Shown here: in pieces, positions 1 through 10,022 of the stretch
Layout: the number at the start of each line of letters is the position of its first letter
Numbering within the stretch: position 1 is the stretch's first letter
Assembly (NCBI RefSeq): GCF_019048845.1
Contig: NZ_CP077426.1
Span: forward strand, 2,837,501 to 2,901,500
Origin: Vibrio mimicus
GTDB lineage: Bacteria > Pseudomonadota > Gammaproteobacteria > Enterobacterales > Vibrionaceae
Direction: 5' to 3'
DNA: 64,000 bases
Notes under the pieces: model-generated
What the model was told of the DNA's origin: nothing
What the model saw: the letters and a program-made list of their open reading frames with translations, nothing else
Database searches by the model: none
Made by a program: the position numbers and the translations under genes

Positions 1-2
1 AA

Positions 3-107
3 CCCAACCAAGTCTATTGGGCGTTAACCAAAAAACATCCGAATGCGGAAGCGCGTCGTTATCTGGAAAAAGTGACCAAATTTAAGAAGGAATTTAACGC
101 GGGATAA
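3..107 (+). CDS. mltC: C-terminal end of membrane-bound lytic murein transglycosylase C (partial)
   Basis: Only the last 34 codons are in the window; the reading frame enters from the left edge and stops at TAA 105-107. The peptide contains HPNAEARRYLEKVTKF, which resembles the C-terminus of MltC, a lipoprotein that cleaves peptidoglycan glycan strands. The gene order mltC followed by tRNA-Phe also occurs near pheV in E. coli. No catalytic residues are visible in this fragment, so the call rests on the tail sequence and its position. Too little is present to judge integrity. Confidence 0.6.
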   Translation, partial: PNQVYWALTKKHPNAEARRYLEKVTKFKKEFNAG

Positions 108-176
108 CAAAAAAGCCGCACTTTGCTGAAAATAGCGACAATCAAACTGATTTTTCGAATTTTTTTAAAAAACAAG

Positions 177-205
177 TTGACGGAGAAAGGGAAAATCCGT
201 TTAAT
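177..205 (+). promoter_or_regulatory. Promoter of the first tRNA array
   Basis: TTGACG (177-182) and TTTAAT (200-205) are separated by exactly 17 bp. A GC-rich discriminator (GCGCTCC) precedes the first tRNA at 217. This is the usual layout of a strong sigma-70, growth-rate and stringently controlled stable-RNA promoter. The same pair of hexamers with the same spacing precedes the second tRNA array. Confidence 0.8.
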
Positions 206-216
206 AGCGCTCCGTT

Positions 217-292
217 GCCCGGATAGCTCAGTCGGTAGAGCAGAGGATTGAAAATCCTCGTGTCGGTGGTTCGATTCCGCCTCCGGGCACCA
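217..292 (+). tRNA. tRNA-Phe (GAA)
   Basis: A 76-nt cloverleaf with acceptor stem GCCCGGA/TCCGGGC, anticodon loop TTGAAAA (anticodon GAA), T-loop TTCGATT and an encoded CCA end. It is identical to the tRNA-Phe at 2795-2870. Confidence 0.97.
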
Positions 293-340
293 CGAATTTT
301 AGATTGTTGGTGTAAGACACAAACAGCAAAGGTTACGTGT

Positions 341-416
<76 letters not shown>

Positions 417-426
417 CTTAAAATTT

Positions 427-502
427 GCCTCGATAGCTCAGTCGGTAGAGCAGAGGATTGAAAATCCTCGTGTCGGTGGTTCGATTCCGCCTCGAGGCAC
501 CA
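427..502 (+). tRNA. tRNA-Phe (GAA), acceptor-stem variant
   Basis: Same body and GAA anticodon as the Phe gene at 217, but the acceptor stem is GCCTCGA/TCGAGGC instead of GCCCGGA/TCCGGGC. Base pairs 4-69 and 5-68 are both changed and both still pair, so the molecule should fold. CCA is encoded. Confidence 0.95.
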
Positions 503-539
503 CTATTAAAAGTTGTGCCATAGACACAATAAAAATTGT

Positions 540-615
540 TCCTCCTTAGCTCAGTCGGTAGAGCGACGGACTGTTAATCCGCAGGTCGCTGGTTCAAGTC
601 CAGCAGGAGGAGCCA
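540..615 (+). tRNA. tRNA-Asn (GTT)
   Basis: A 76-nt cloverleaf with acceptor stem TCCTCCT/AGGAGGA, anticodon loop CTGTTAA (anticodon GTT) and an encoded CCA. It is the last gene of the first array and is followed within 10 nt by a terminator hairpin. Confidence 0.96.
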
Positions 616-621
616 CTTTTA

Positions 622-650
622 AAAACCCAGTCTTCGACTGGGTTTTTCTT
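622..650 (+). terminator. Rho-independent terminator of the first tRNA array
   Basis: Perfect 9-bp stem AACCCAGTC (624-632) and GACTGGGTT (636-644) with loop TTC, followed by a T run. The second array ends with almost the same hairpin. Confidence 0.9.
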
Positions 651-876
651 TATCTGAGTTTTGTGCGTTTGGGGTTTCTCGGCTCACACCCAAACCACGC
701 ATCTAATCCAGCCTAAACATCACCATTCACTTTTATTTCGAAGCAAAAATTTAATCCAACTCATACTTTCACACTTAGTTCGTATCAATAAATAAGCAAG
801 CTCATTACTATCCATGCCGACACAAAACTGTCATCAAAATTTAATCTGTTTATACCTTCCCCATAGGGGTCAAACT

Positions 877-2502
877 ATGAAACTAAAAACCCAAGCCTAT
901 TTATTGTCTGCCCTCATACTTACAGCTCTACTTGCATTAACCGCAACTGGGCTATGGACTTTGCGAGTAGCGAGCAATTTAGATAACAAAGCGCGAGTGA
1001 CCGAACTGTTCAACAGCGCCTATAGCATCTTGACCGAGGTTGAGAAGCTAGCTCAAGAAGGCAAAATGTCTGAACCTGAAGCCAAAGCCCTCGCAACGCG
1101 TTTAATGCGCAACAATCTCTATAAAGATAATGAATATGTGTATGTGGCGGATGAGAATATGACATTTGTCGCCACTCCCCTCGATCCGCAGTTACATGAT
1201 ACGAGCTTCAATGATTTTAAAGATGGTAAAGGCAATAGCGTTGGCCGCTTAATTCAAGATGTGCTGCGTAATCAGTCCGGCAAGCTAGTGGAATATACAT
1301 GGACACAAAAGCAAGCAGATGGATCGATTGAAGAAAAGCTCTCGATCGCGCGCAAAACGCCGCACTGAGGCTGGGTTGTCGGCACGGGTATTGGCTTTAA
1401 CGAAGTGAATGCGCGTTTTTGGTCTACCGCGCAATGGCAATTAAGCTTATGTGTGGTGATCGCCGTTGCGATTTTATCTCTGCTACTGGTCGCGATTCGT
1501 AAAATACTGCTGATTATTGGCGGCGAACCGAATGAGGTACGCAGCGCAGTACAAGCCGTAGCGCAAGGCCGAATTCGCACAGAATTCGCGACCAAAGCAC
1601 CGAAAGAGAGCATTTATGGTGCCGTGCAACAGATGAGCAGCTCACTAGCAGATTTAGTGACCAAGCTTGAGCAATCCATGGTCGCTCTACGTTCTGAATT
1701 AGTTAGCGCAGGCACTCGCGCCAAAAGCATTGCCGAATTAACGGATAGCCAGCAGCAATCCACCGCGATGATTGCCACCGCGATGACCGAAATGGCCTCT
1801 TCAGCGAACCAAGTCGCCGATTCAGCGCGCGATACCGCATTCAACACCGATCAAGCGGATCAGCAAAGCCAGCATACGCAAAAGCTCATCCACAACACGG
1901 TGAGTAACATTCAAGGCTTAGCAACCCAATTACACACCGCCAGTACCGCGGTTGCCGATCTGGATCAGGATGTGAAAAACATCGCCAAAGTGCTAGACGT
2001 AATTGGCGATATTGCAGAGCAAACTAATTTACTGGCACTCAATGCGGCCATTGAAGCGGCTCGTGCCGGTGAACAAGGCCGAGGCTTTGCGGTAGTAGCT
2101 GATGAAGTGCGTAACTTAGCGGGACGAACGCAAACGAGCACTAAAGAGATCCAACAGATGATCCACAATCTGCAAGAAGGCTCGCGTAATGCGATTCAAA
2201 CCATCCAGATTTGTGGGCAAACCAGCCAAAGCAGCGTGCAAGAATCAGAAAATGCCGCTTCTGCGCTAGCATTGATTGTTTATGCGTTGGAGAGCGTCTC
2301 TTCGATGAGTCATCAAATTGCCACCGCAGCCGCAGAACAAACTCAAGTCAGTGATGATATTTCTCGTCGCATCAATATGATTGAAGAAAGTGGCACAAAA
2401 TTGAGCCATGTGGTGACAGAAAGCCATAACAGCACCCAAACCCTCACTAAGCTAGCGCGTGAGTTAGAACAGTGGGCTGCACACTTTTCAGTAACACGTT
2501 AG
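877..2502 (+). pseudogene. Methyl-accepting chemotaxis protein interrupted by an in-frame TGA
   Basis: Reading from ATG 877 (ribosome site AGGGG about 7 nt upstream) there is a membrane segment (MKLKTQAYLLSALILT...), then a single-Cache_2-type sensor domain with YKDNEYVYVADE and SNFKD-like elements. The frame stops at TGA 1366-1368. The same frame continues without a shift: GWVVGTGIG, a second membrane segment (about 1438-1503), a HAMP-like linker, and a full methyl-accepting signalling domain with the hairpin tip [20 protein letters not shown], ending at 2502. In Cache_2 receptors the motif here is P/H-W-GWV-GTGI, so the TGA most simply replaces a TGG Trp codon. An intact product would be about 541 residues. 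A GTG at 1405 could restart translation, giving a fragment with one membrane segment and the signalling domain but no sensor. The lesion could be real in this strain or a sequencing error. There is no sign of selenocysteine use. Confidence 0.85.
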
Positions 2503-2583
2503 ATTGTATTTTAAATGCAACTACGGGGAGTAATAGCCCTGAACTGACTGGGTATCCGCCGTTGTTTACTAGAAATGTTTATC

Positions 2584-2610
2584 AAGCACGTATTTTTACG
2601 TGCTTTTTTT
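2584..2610 (+). terminator. Terminator after the chemoreceptor gene
   Basis: A perfect 9-bp stem AAGCACGTA (2584-2592) / TACGTGCTT (2597-2605) with a TTTT loop, followed by a run of T. Confidence 0.9.
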
Positions 2611-2755
2611 GTTTTTATGGTTTGATAAAACCCATTGCTCTCTTTTGAAAATGAACTTTGTTGCCGATTCAGCGATAATTTGGCAAGCAAAATGGACAAA
2701 AACAGGCCATTAAGTATAGAAAAGCAACAAACAACATTTTTTTTGGATTTTCATG

Positions 2756-2784
2756 TTGACGACTACCACGAAAACCCTTTTAAT
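2756..2784 (+). promoter_or_regulatory. Promoter of the second tRNA array
   Basis: TTGACG (2756-2761), a 17-bp spacer and TTTAAT (2779-2784), 10 nt before the first tRNA at 2795. The hexamers and spacing are the same as in the promoter at 177-205, although the spacer sequence differs. Confidence 0.8.
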
Positions 2785-2794
2785 ACACCTCGTC

Positions 2795-2870
2795 GCCCGG
2801 ATAGCTCAGTCGGTAGAGCAGAGGATTGAAAATCCTCGTGTCGGTGGTTCGATTCCGCCTCCGGGCACCA
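2795..2870 (+). tRNA. tRNA-Phe (GAA)
   Basis: Identical over all 76 nt to the gene at 217-292. Acceptor stem GCCCGGA/TCCGGGC, anticodon GAA, encoded CCA. Confidence 0.97.
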
Positions 2871-2911
2871 CAATTTTGATTGTTGGTGCTTGCACGAACA
2901 ATAATAAATGT

Positions 2912-2987
<76 letters not shown>

Positions 2988-3007
2988 TTAAATTAAAAAA
3001 GAATAAT

Positions 3008-3083
3008 TCCTCCTTAGCTCAGTCGGTAGAGCGACGGACTGTTAATCCGCAGGTCGCTGGTTCAAGTCCAGCAGGAGGAGCCA
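3008..3083 (+). tRNA. tRNA-Asn (GTT)
   Basis: Same 76-nt sequence as the Asn genes at 540 and 3207, with anticodon GTT and encoded CCA. Confidence 0.96.
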
Positions 3084-3111
3084 ATTTCCAACTTGCATTG
3101 CAAGTTGATTT

Positions 3112-3187
<76 letters not shown>

Positions 3188-3206
3188 TTAAATTAAAAAG
3201 AATAAT

Positions 3207-3282
3207 TCCTCCTTAGCTCAGTCGGTAGAGCGACGGACTGTTAATCCGCAGGTCGCTGGTTCAAGTCCAGCAGGAGGAGCCA
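3207..3282 (+). tRNA. tRNA-Asn (GTT), second copy of the tandem unit
   Basis: Identical to 3008-3083. Last gene of the array, followed by the terminator at 3291. Confidence 0.96.
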
Positions 3283-3290
3283 CTTTTAGA

Positions 3291-3320
3291 AACCCAGTCT
3301 TTGACTGGGTTTTATTTTAT
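3291..3320 (+). terminator. Terminator of the second tRNA array
   Basis: Stem AACCCAGTC (3291-3299) / GACTGGGTT (3303-3311) with loop TTT and a T-rich tail. One base in the loop differs from the terminator at 622-650. Confidence 0.9.
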
Positions 3321-3371
3321 CTGTCGAAATCCGACCTACTCTAAAACCTAACTCTAACCGCTCTTTTAAAT

Positions 3372-3403
3372 TCAAAAGAAAGGCAAACGGTTAGGTTTGC
3401 CTT
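3372..3403 (-). terminator. Terminator of djlA
   Basis: On the minus strand AAGGCAAAC (3403-3395) and GTTTGCCTT (3388-3380) form a 9-bp stem, followed by TCTTTTG. It lies just downstream of the djlA stop codon. Confidence 0.75.
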
Positions 3404-3429
3404 AGAAAGGTTAGTGCTTAATGATGGTC

Positions 3430-4284
3430 TTACTTGATGCCTTTCTCCTTTCGAATCAGCTCATAAGCATGTTGGATTTGCTGTGATTTCTCTTTCGCTA
3501 CGTTCATCATCTCTGGCGGTAAACCTTTCGCCATCAGCTTATCTGGGTGGTGCTCATTCATCAGCTTGCGATAAGCCCGCTTCACCTCTTGTGAGCTAGC
3601 CGTTTCACTCACCCCAAGTACTTCATAAGCATCGGCTAACTGGTTGCGTGATGAAGGCTGCTGCCATTGCTGACCACCACTAGATTGCTGTTGCGAACCA
3701 CCAAAACCGCCACCTTGCTGAAAACGAAACGCGGCTTCTTGCATGCGTAAACGCCGCTCTAGCTGTTCAGAAGAGAAACCTAAACCACGCGCAATACGAT
3801 GCAGCACATTACGTTCGCTAGGGTGTACATCACCATCGGCAAAAGCCGAAGAGACTTGCAGCTCAAGGAAAAACTGTAGCAGATCGAAACGCCCTCCCGT
3901 GGCAATTTTCACTCGTGCTAGCACCTGCTCAAGTGGAAAATCCACTTCTTTTCCTTCACGGAAAGCCTCTTGTGCCGCCCGTTTTTGCTCTACGGTCAAG
4001 TTCATGCGATCCATCATAATGGTCGCGAGTTGGATCTCTTCTTTGGTGACTTGCCCTTTGGCTTTTGCCACATGCCCCATCACCGAAAAGGCAGCTTTAA
4101 AAAACTCGTCCTGACGTTCCGCCTGACTTGGGCCAGCACCAAAAGGACTGCTGTGAAAACCCGCTTGATTTAAACGGCGTGCTTTATCGAATTGATGACC
4201 AAGGAAGAGTCCAAAAACAGCGCCGAAAGGCCCACCAAATAGGAAGCCAAAAAAAGCGCCCAAAATTTTGCCGAAAATATGCAT
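3430..4284 (-). CDS. djlA: Co-chaperone DjlA (membrane-anchored DnaJ-like protein)
   Basis: 284 residues. The N-terminus (MHIFGKILGAFFGFLFGGPF) is one glycine-rich membrane segment of the type through which DjlA inserts and dimerises. Residues about 50-170 match a TerB-like region. After a Gln/Gly-rich linker the last 65 residues form a J domain (DAYEVLGVSETASSQEVKRA) with the HPD signature in NEHHPDKL, which stimulates DnaK ATPase. In E. coli overproduced DjlA activates the Rcs response and capsule genes. The gene is divergent from lptD, as in E. coli. Confidence 0.95.
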   Translation of the reverse strand: MHIFGKILGAFFGFLFGGPFGAVFGLFLGHQFDKARRLNQAGFHSSPFGAGPSQAERQDEFFKAAFSVMGHVAKAKGQVTKEEIQLATIMMDRMNLTVEQKRAAQEAFREGKEVDFPLEQVLARVKIATGGRFDLLQFFLELQVSSAFADGDVHPSERNVLHRIARGLGFSSEQLERRLRMQEAAFRFQQGGGFGGSQQQSSGGQQWQQPSSRNQLADAYEVLGVSETASSQEVKRAYRKLMNEHHPDKLMAKGLPPEMMNVAKEKSQQIQHAYELIRKEKGIK

Positions 4285-4301
4285 TATGTGCTCTCAATCT
4301 A

Positions 4302-4329
4302 TGAATTTTTCTGGAGTGAAGCGGTCTGA
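4302..4329 (+). promoter_or_regulatory. Candidate sigma-E promoter of the lptD operon
   Basis: TGAATTT (4302-4308), a 16-bp spacer and TCTGA (4325-4329) resemble the sigma-E pattern GGAACTT-N16-TCTGA. E. coli lptD (imp) is a known sigma-E target, which supports the reading. The -35 matches at only 5 of 7 positions, so this is an inference. Confidence 0.4.
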
Positions 4330-4430
4330 TAGTGGCGCAAGCGCCAATTTCCTTTATGATAAGGGCCGACTATATTTCAGGCTCCTAAGTTCGGAATCCA
4401 TCAAGTTCAACAGGCCAAAAGTTCAACAGG

Positions 4431-6785
4431 ATGTACAACCCAATGTCATGCTTTTCCCGCACGTTTTTAGCCGCCTCGATTAGCGCAGCACTCTTTGCTC
4501 CTCAGACACAAGCAGAAGCAAGTGTGGATGACAATCACTCAAACCTGCCAAATGGCGAGCAGTGTTTAGTCAACCAGCCAGAGCCTGCTAACCCCAACCA
4601 ACAGCCTATCAATGTCGAAGCGGATAAGCTAGAGGCAATCAATGGGCAAAAGGCGACCTATTCAGGCAACGTTGTTGTCGTGCAAGGCAAAAAACGTATC
4701 GCTGCCGATAACGTCACGTTGCATCAGCAAGAAAACGTTGTGGTGGCTGAGGGTAATGTTCAGTTTAGTGACGGGGAAATCAAAACCGTTTCGACCAAAG
4801 CAACCAATCATCTCAATTCCGATGAGATGACCTTAGAAAATACGCGTTACCAGTTCTTGTGTGAACCTGGCCGTGGTGAAGCTGTTTATGTTTCGAAAAC
4901 TGGCAAAGCGGTGTATGAAATCGAAGATGGCTCCATTACCTCATGCCCAGAAGGCAATAATGCGTGGCGTATGCGTGCTTCTAGCATTGATGTGGATCAA
5001 AATGAAGAGATTGCCACTTTCTATAACCCGCGTCTTGAAGTGCAAAATGTACCGGTGTTCTATCTCCCCTATTTAACCGTGCCGATTGGGGACACCCGTA
5101 AAACGGGCTTCTTGTACCCAACCGCATCTTACGGCTCACGAGATGGTTATGAATTTGAAGTACCTATCTACTGGAACTTGGCACCTAATTACGATTTAGA
5201 AACCACCTTTAACTACATGCAAAAGCGCGGTACGCAACTCAACAGCGTATTTCGCTACCTGAGTGATTTCGGTACCGGTCAGATTAAATCGGAGTATTTA
5301 GCGGACGATCAACTGCACACCGAACAAGGGAATCGCTGGGCATTTCAATATGAGCATAGCGGTATTTACCAACAAGCCTGGAAGTTTGAAATCGACTACT
5401 CCAAGGTCAGTGATATCAACTATTTCTCTGATTTAGATTCTGGTATCGGCAACCGTGAAGATGGGCAACTCATCCAAGAGGGGCGCGCGACTTACCGGAG
5501 CCAAAACTGGGATTCATCGCTGCTAGTGCGTGATTTCCAATTGCTGACTAACGATACCACCAGCACTAACCTTCCGTATCGTTTGATGCCGCAACTGAGC
5601 TATAACTATTATTCCCCAGAGTTAATGAAGTATCTGGATTTTGATCTTATCAGTCATATTTCACGCTTTGAGACAGATGCAAGAGGAAAGCCATCTGCCA
5701 CTCGTGTGCACATCGAGCCAGGTTTAAAAGTCCCTCTCAGCAATACTTGGGGGAACTGGACCACCGAAGCGCGCTTGCTCGGCACTTATTATCAGCAAGA
5801 GTTAGATAACACCACCGATCCTAACTTAGAAGAAAGCGTTACCCGAGTGATCCCTGAGTTTCGTAGCGTGGCTGGAATCGTGCTTGAACGAGATACGGTG
5901 CTACTGGACAATTACACTCAAACTCTGGAGCCAAAAATCCAGTATCTCTATGTTCCTAAAGAAGATCAGAGCAATATTGGCCTGTATGACTCCACGTTGT
6001 TGCAAACCGACTACTATGGCCTGTTCCGTAGCCGTAAATACAGCGGCGTGGATCGCATCGAATCCGCTAACCAAATCAGCTATGGCGCATCGACTCGCTT
6101 CTTTGATGATAGTTATAAAGAACGCCTCAATATCGCGTTCGGTCAGATTTTCTATCTCGATGGCAACTTCAATCCATCGGTGAAAAACCCAGATAACCAG
6201 TCAAGCTACTCGGCTTGGGCGGTTGAGATGGATTTCAACTTTGCCGACTATCTGTTCTACCATGGTGGGGTTCAATATGACATTGACGGCCAAGGGATTC
6301 AGCTTGGAAACAGTACGTTAGAATATCGCTCTAACGGGGGTTATATTCAAACTAACTATCGCTATGTAGCGAAGGATTACATCCTAAATACCGTAGGTGA
6401 TAGCATTACCAACATTAATGACATTACTAAAGACGGTATTTCACAAGCAGGGATCTTGGCGGGTTACCAACTGAGCCGTAAATGGTCTGCTAGCGGCCAG
6501 TATTACTATGACCTGACAACCGATGAAGCGTTAGAGTGGCTCGCTAACCTCACTTATACCTCAGATTGTTGGTATATGGGGTTCACCTACAGTAACCAAC
6601 TTAAAAGTTGGGATGGCAACTTCGTGACCGACCCATACGCCACTCCAATCTATGAAAATAACTTCAGTTTCAATATTGGGATTATTGGCTTTGGAACCAG
6701 CATAGGTGCTGGTTCCAGTATGACAGGCGTAGATAGCGCGGGAAATTCGCTTGGTTATGGACGCCCATTCTTCCTAAACAACTAA
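4431..6785 (+). CDS. lptD: LPS-assembly outer-membrane protein LptD
   Basis: 784 residues, the usual size. A signal peptide (about residues 1-28, ending QTQA) is followed by an OstA/LptA-like jelly-roll region ([20 protein letters not shown] onward, about 55-200) and a long beta-barrel region rich in alternating aromatic residues, ending in PFFLNN. Together with LptE it passes lipopolysaccharide from the LptA bridge into the outer leaflet. Cysteines are visible near residues 45, 143 and 172 and in a late SDCWYM segment, consistent with disulfide maturation as in E. coli. ATG 4431 has AGG directly before it; ATG 4443 in the same frame, with AGGA 12 nt upstream, is an alternative start. It is the first gene of the run lptD-surA-pdxA-rsmA-apaGH. 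Confidence 0.96.
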   Translation: MYNPMSCFSRTFLAASISAALFAPQTQAEASVDDNHSNLPNGEQCLVNQPEPANPNQQPINVEADKLEAINGQKATYSGNVVVVQGKKRIAADNVTLHQQENVVVAEGNVQFSDGEIKTVSTKATNHLNSDEMTLENTRYQFLCEPGRGEAVYVSKTGKAVYEIEDGSITSCPEGNNAWRMRASSIDVDQNEEIATFYNPRLEVQNVPVFYLPYLTVPIGDTRKTGFLYPTASYGSRDGYEFEVPIYWNLAPNYDLETTFNYMQKRGTQLNSVFRYLSDFGTGQIKSEYLADDQLHTEQGNRWAFQYEHSGIYQQAWKFEIDYSKVSDINYFSDLDSGIGNREDGQLIQEGRATYRSQNWDSSLLVRDFQLLTNDTTSTNLPYRLMPQLSYNYYSPELMKYLDFDLISHISRFETDARGKPSATRVHIEPGLKVPLSNTWGNWTTEARLLGTYYQQELDNTTDPNLEESVTRVIPEFRSVAGIVLERDTVLLDNYTQTLEPKIQYLYVPKEDQSNIGLYDSTLLQTDYYGLFRSRKYSGVDRIESANQISYGASTRFFDDSYKERLNIAFGQIFYLDGNFNPSVKNPDNQSSYSAWAVEMDFNFADYLFYHGGVQYDIDGQGIQLGNSTLEYRSNGGYIQTNYRYVAKDYILNTVGDSITNINDITKDGISQAGILAGYQLSRKWSASGQYYYDLTTDEALEWLANLTYTSDCWYMGFTYSNQLKSWDGNFVTDPYATPIYENNFSFNIGIIGFGTSIGAGSSMTGVDSAGNSLGYGRPFFLNN

Positions 6786-6791
6786 TTCGCT

Positions 6792-6814
6792 TAGCCTGAG
6801 AGTAACTCAGGCTA
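6792..6814 (+). other. Hairpin between lptD and surA
   Basis: TAGCCTGAG (6792-6800) and CTCAGGCTA (6806-6814) form a perfect 9-bp stem with loop AGTAA. There is no T run, so it is more likely an mRNA-processing or stability element or a weak attenuator than a full terminator. Confidence 0.6.
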
Positions 6815-6838
6815 CCAACATTTCAGATAGGACTGCAC

Positions 6839-8134
6839 ATGAAATTGTGGAAACCCACATTAATTAGCCTCCTCGGCACACTGACTCTGTTTAATGCTCA
6901 CGCGGAACTTCAGCAATTGGATAGTGTTGCCGTTATCGTCAATAGTGGCGTGATATTACAAAGTGACGTGGATGGTGCACTGAAAACCGTGAAGGCGAAT
7001 GCCAAGCAAAATAATCAACCTTTACCACAAGAAAGTGTTTTGCGTGAACAAGTGCTGGAAAAACTGATCATCGATACCTTGCAGCAGCAAGAAGCTGATA
7101 GAATCGGGGTAAAAATTGATGACAATCGTTTAAACGATGCGATTAAAGAGATCGCCAAAAGCAATCAACAAACCCAAGAGCAATTAATTGCCGCTGTAGC
7201 CCAAGAAGGCCTCACCTACCCTGAATTTCGTGAACAAGTGCGTAAAGAGATGGCCGCCAGTGATGCACGTAATGCACTCGTTCGTCGTCGAATCAATATT
7301 CTACCCGCAGAGGTCGACACCTTAGCCGAGCTATTGGCTAAAGAAACCGATGCAACAGTGCAATACAAAATTAGTCATATCCAACTTCGCGTTGAAGATG
7401 GACAGGACAAGAGTGAAGCAGAATCGCTAGCCAACAAATTGGTGGCTGAACTCAAACAGGGCTCCGATTTTGCGAAAATGGCCTATACCTACTCCAAGGG
7501 ACCTAAAGCACTACAAGGTGGTGACTGGGGATGGATGCGTAAAGAAGAAATGCCGACCATCTTTGCAGATCAGATCAAAATGCAGAATAAAGGCAGCGTT
7601 ATCGGCCCATTCCGCAGTGGTGTCGGTTTTCACATTCTGAAAATTGACGATGTAAAAGGCTTAGAAACGGTTGCCGTGACGGAAGTGAATGCTCGTCATA
7701 TTCTGATCAAGCCAACCATCATTCTTAGCGATGATGGTGCACAAAAACAGCTCAATGAATTCGTACAGCGCATCAAAAATGGGGAAGTCACTTTTGCGGA
7801 ACTCGCTCAGCAGTACAGCCAAGATCCAGGTTCAGCGGCACAAAAAGGTGAGCTAGGCTATCAAACGCCAGATCTGTATGTTCCAGAGTTTAAGCACCAA
7901 GTTGAAACCTTACCGGTTGGACAAATCAGTGAGCCATTTAAAACCGTACATGGTTGGCACATTGTTGAGGTTTTAGATCGCCGTCAAGTCGATCGCACCG
8001 ACTCCGCCCTGAAAAATAAAGCGTACCGAATCCTGTTCAACCGTAAATTCAATGAAGAAGCGAGTGCTTGGTTGCAAGAATTGCGTGCCAGTGCCTTTGT
8101 GGAAGTTCTGAAGGACGAAAAGGATGAGCAGTAA
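6839..8134 (+). CDS. surA: Periplasmic chaperone / peptidyl-prolyl isomerase SurA
   Basis: 431 residues. Signal peptide [22 protein letters not shown], an N-terminal chaperone domain (about 25-170), then two parvulin-type PpiC domains (about 173-275 and 285-385) with [11 protein letters not shown] and NARHILIK beginnings and typical [21 protein letters not shown] and [17 protein letters not shown] loops, and a C-terminal helix. It escorts unfolded outer-membrane proteins, including LptD, to the BAM complex. The start is set by AGGA 6 nt before ATG 6839. The stop overlaps the pdxA start by 11 nt, indicating translational coupling. Confidence 0.97.
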   Translation: MKLWKPTLISLLGTLTLFNAHAELQQLDSVAVIVNSGVILQSDVDGALKTVKANAKQNNQPLPQESVLREQVLEKLIIDTLQQQEADRIGVKIDDNRLNDAIKEIAKSNQQTQEQLIAAVAQEGLTYPEFREQVRKEMAASDARNALVRRRINILPAEVDTLAELLAKETDATVQYKISHIQLRVEDGQDKSEAESLANKLVAELKQGSDFAKMAYTYSKGPKALQGGDWGWMRKEEMPTIFADQIKMQNKGSVIGPFRSGVGFHILKIDDVKGLETVAVTEVNARHILIKPTIILSDDGAQKQLNEFVQRIKNGEVTFAELAQQYSQDPGSAAQKGELGYQTPDLYVPEFKHQVETLPVGQISEPFKTVHGWHIVEVLDRRQVDRTDSALKNKAYRILFNRKFNEEASAWLQELRASAFVEVLKDEKDEQ

Positions 8135-9116
8135 ACGAATTATTGTTACTGCGGGAGAACCTGCGGGAATAGGCCCAGATCTCGTTCTCGCCCTCTCTGC
8201 GCAGGATTGGCCACATCAACTGGTAGTATGTGCCGATAAAACCTTGCTTGCCGAACGTGCTGAACAACTCGGCATTCATGTTAAGCTACTGGATTATCAA
8301 CACAATAATCCAGTACAACCACAACAAGCCGGCACTCTTTTAGTCGAGCATATTCCTCTAGCAGAGCCCGTGTCCGCAGGCCAACTCAATCCCGCCAATG
8401 GACACTATGTGTTAAAAACGCTGGAAAGAGCGGCAAAAGGCTGTATGAATGGCGAGTTTGATGCTATTGTCACCGGCCCTGTGCACAAGGGGGTAATCAA
8501 CCGTACGGGTGTTACCTTCAGTGGACATACTGAGTTTTTTGCCGAGCAATCGAATACCCCTTTGGTGGTGATGATGCTTGCCACAGAAGGCTTACGAACA
8601 GCTCTAGTTACCACTCATCTGCCTCTCGCAGAAGTGCCAAAAGCTGTTACCAGTGAACGTCTAGAACAGATCATTCACATTCTCCACAAGGATTTAGTCG
8701 AGAAATTTGCCATTGCTGAGCCTAAAATTTACGTGTGTGGCTTAAACCCACATGCAGGTGAAGACGGTGTATTAGGCATGGAGGAGATCGAAACCATCAC
8801 TCCAACCCTACAGCGTTTGCGTGAGCAATATGGCATGCAATTGGTTGGCCCACTGCCAGCCGATACCATTTTTAGTGAAAAATACTTGCAACAAGCCGAT
8901 GCCGTACTCGGGATGTACCACGATCAAGTACTTCCCGTGCTCAAATACAAAGGCTTTGGCCGCTCAGTCAATATTACTCTGGGACTGCCTTTTATCCGCA
9001 CTTCGGTGGATCATGGCACCGCATTGGATCTTGCCGGAACGGGTCAAGCCGATGCAGGAAGCTTCTGGACTGCATTGGCTTACGCAATAGAATTAGTTGA
9101 TAAAAAAGCGAAATAA
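8124..9116 (+). CDS. pdxA: 4-hydroxythreonine-4-phosphate dehydrogenase PdxA
   Basis: 330 residues, standard length. The N-terminal [13 protein letters not shown] motif, the His/Asp metal-binding segments ([26 protein letters not shown]) and [14 protein letters not shown] near the end are characteristic. The enzyme oxidises 4-phosphohydroxy-L-threonine in the DXP-dependent pathway to pyridoxal phosphate. It overlaps the end of surA and is followed 13 nt later by rsmA, the same order as in E. coli. Confidence 0.97.
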   Translation: MSSKRIIVTAGEPAGIGPDLVLALSAQDWPHQLVVCADKTLLAERAEQLGIHVKLLDYQHNNPVQPQQAGTLLVEHIPLAEPVSAGQLNPANGHYVLKTLERAAKGCMNGEFDAIVTGPVHKGVINRTGVTFSGHTEFFAEQSNTPLVVMMLATEGLRTALVTTHLPLAEVPKAVTSERLEQIIHILHKDLVEKFAIAEPKIYVCGLNPHAGEDGVLGMEEIETITPTLQRLREQYGMQLVGPLPADTIFSEKYLQQADAVLGMYHDQVLPVLKYKGFGRSVNITLGLPFIRTSVDHGTALDLAGTGQADAGSFWTALAYAIELVDKKAK

Positions 9117-9129
9117 CTTCGAGAACACT

Positions 9130-9948
9130 ATGAGAAATGATGTCCACTTAGGGCACAAAGCACGTAAACGCTTTGGTCAAAACTTCCTCAATGATCCTTA
9201 CATCATTGATGGTATTGTGTCGGCGATTAATCCAAGACCGGGGCAAAACTTGGTTGAAATCGGCCCAGGATTAGGCGCGATCACAGAACCGGTAGGACGT
9301 GAAGTGGATAAGTTCACTGTCATCGAGCTTGACCGAGATCTCGCAGAGCGCTTGCGTAATCATCCCGAATTAGCAAGCAAGCTGACGATCCACGAAGGCG
9401 ACGCCATGCGTTTTGACTTCAAACAGCTGGTTAAGCCAAACAACAAACTTCGCGTGTTTGGTAACTTGCCTTACAACATTTCAACGCCACTGATGTTCCA
9501 CCTGTTTGAATTCCATCGTGACATTCAAGACATGCACTTCATGCTGCAAAAAGAGGTGGTCAACCGTTTAGCGGCAGGCCCTGGCAGCAAAGCTTATGGC
9601 CGTCTAACCGTGATGGCGCAATACTACTGTAAAGTGGTTCCTGTATTGGAAGTGCCGCCAACGGCATTTGTGCCACCACCGAAAGTGGACTCTGCGGTCG
9701 TACGTCTGGTGCCATATGAAGATCTCCCACACCCAGCGACCAGCTTAGAGTGGTTAGATCGCGTGGTACGTGAAGGCTTTAACCAACGCCGTAAAACCGT
9801 GCGTAACTGCTACAAAGGTTTGGTTGAACCAGAAACACTGGAGGCATTGGGTATCAACCCAGGCATGCGCCCAGAAAACCTGACCTTAGCTCAGTTTGTG
9901 GCAGTAGCGAACTGGCTTGATGCCCAGCATCAAAAAGCTCATGCATAA
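9130..9948 (+). CDS. rsmA: 16S rRNA dimethyladenosine transferase RsmA (KsgA)
   Basis: 272 residues from ATG 9130 ([20 protein letters not shown]), which aligns with the E. coli start. An earlier in-frame codon at 9097 lies inside pdxA and is not needed. Visible motifs are GQNFLND, the SAM-binding [10 protein letters not shown] and the catalytic NLPYNIS. The enzyme dimethylates two adjacent adenosines in helix 45 of 16S rRNA late in 30S assembly; loss gives kasugamycin resistance. It ends just before a terminator. Confidence 0.97.
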   Translation: MRNDVHLGHKARKRFGQNFLNDPYIIDGIVSAINPRPGQNLVEIGPGLGAITEPVGREVDKFTVIELDRDLAERLRNHPELASKLTIHEGDAMRFDFKQLVKPNNKLRVFGNLPYNISTPLMFHLFEFHRDIQDMHFMLQKEVVNRLAAGPGSKAYGRLTVMAQYYCKVVPVLEVPPTAFVPPPKVDSAVVRLVPYEDLPHPATSLEWLDRVVREGFNQRRKTVRNCYKGLVEPETLEALGINPGMRPENLTLAQFVAVANWLDAQHQKAHA

Positions 9949-9954
9949 TCCAAT

Positions 9955-9982
9955 AGGACGACATTAAGTCGTCCTTTGTTTA
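9955..9982 (+). terminator. Terminator after rsmA
   Basis: AGGACGAC (9955-9962) and GTCGTCCT (9968-9975) form an 8-bp stem with loop ATTAA, followed by TTGTTTA. It may only attenuate transcription into apaGH, because no clear separate promoter was seen before apaG. Confidence 0.7.
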
Positions 9983-10022
9983 TCGCCACTAGGTTATACC
10001 CAACTAGGCCGAGGAGTTGCTC

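Noticed and set aside
513..716. Open frame of 67 codons on the plus strand
   Set aside because: It runs through tRNA-Asn (540-615) and the terminator, has no ribosome site and no family likeness.
1366..1368. TGA in the chemoreceptor read as selenocysteine
   Set aside because: The position is a conserved Trp in the family, no hairpin of the SECIS type is visible just downstream, and receptors of this type are not selenoproteins.
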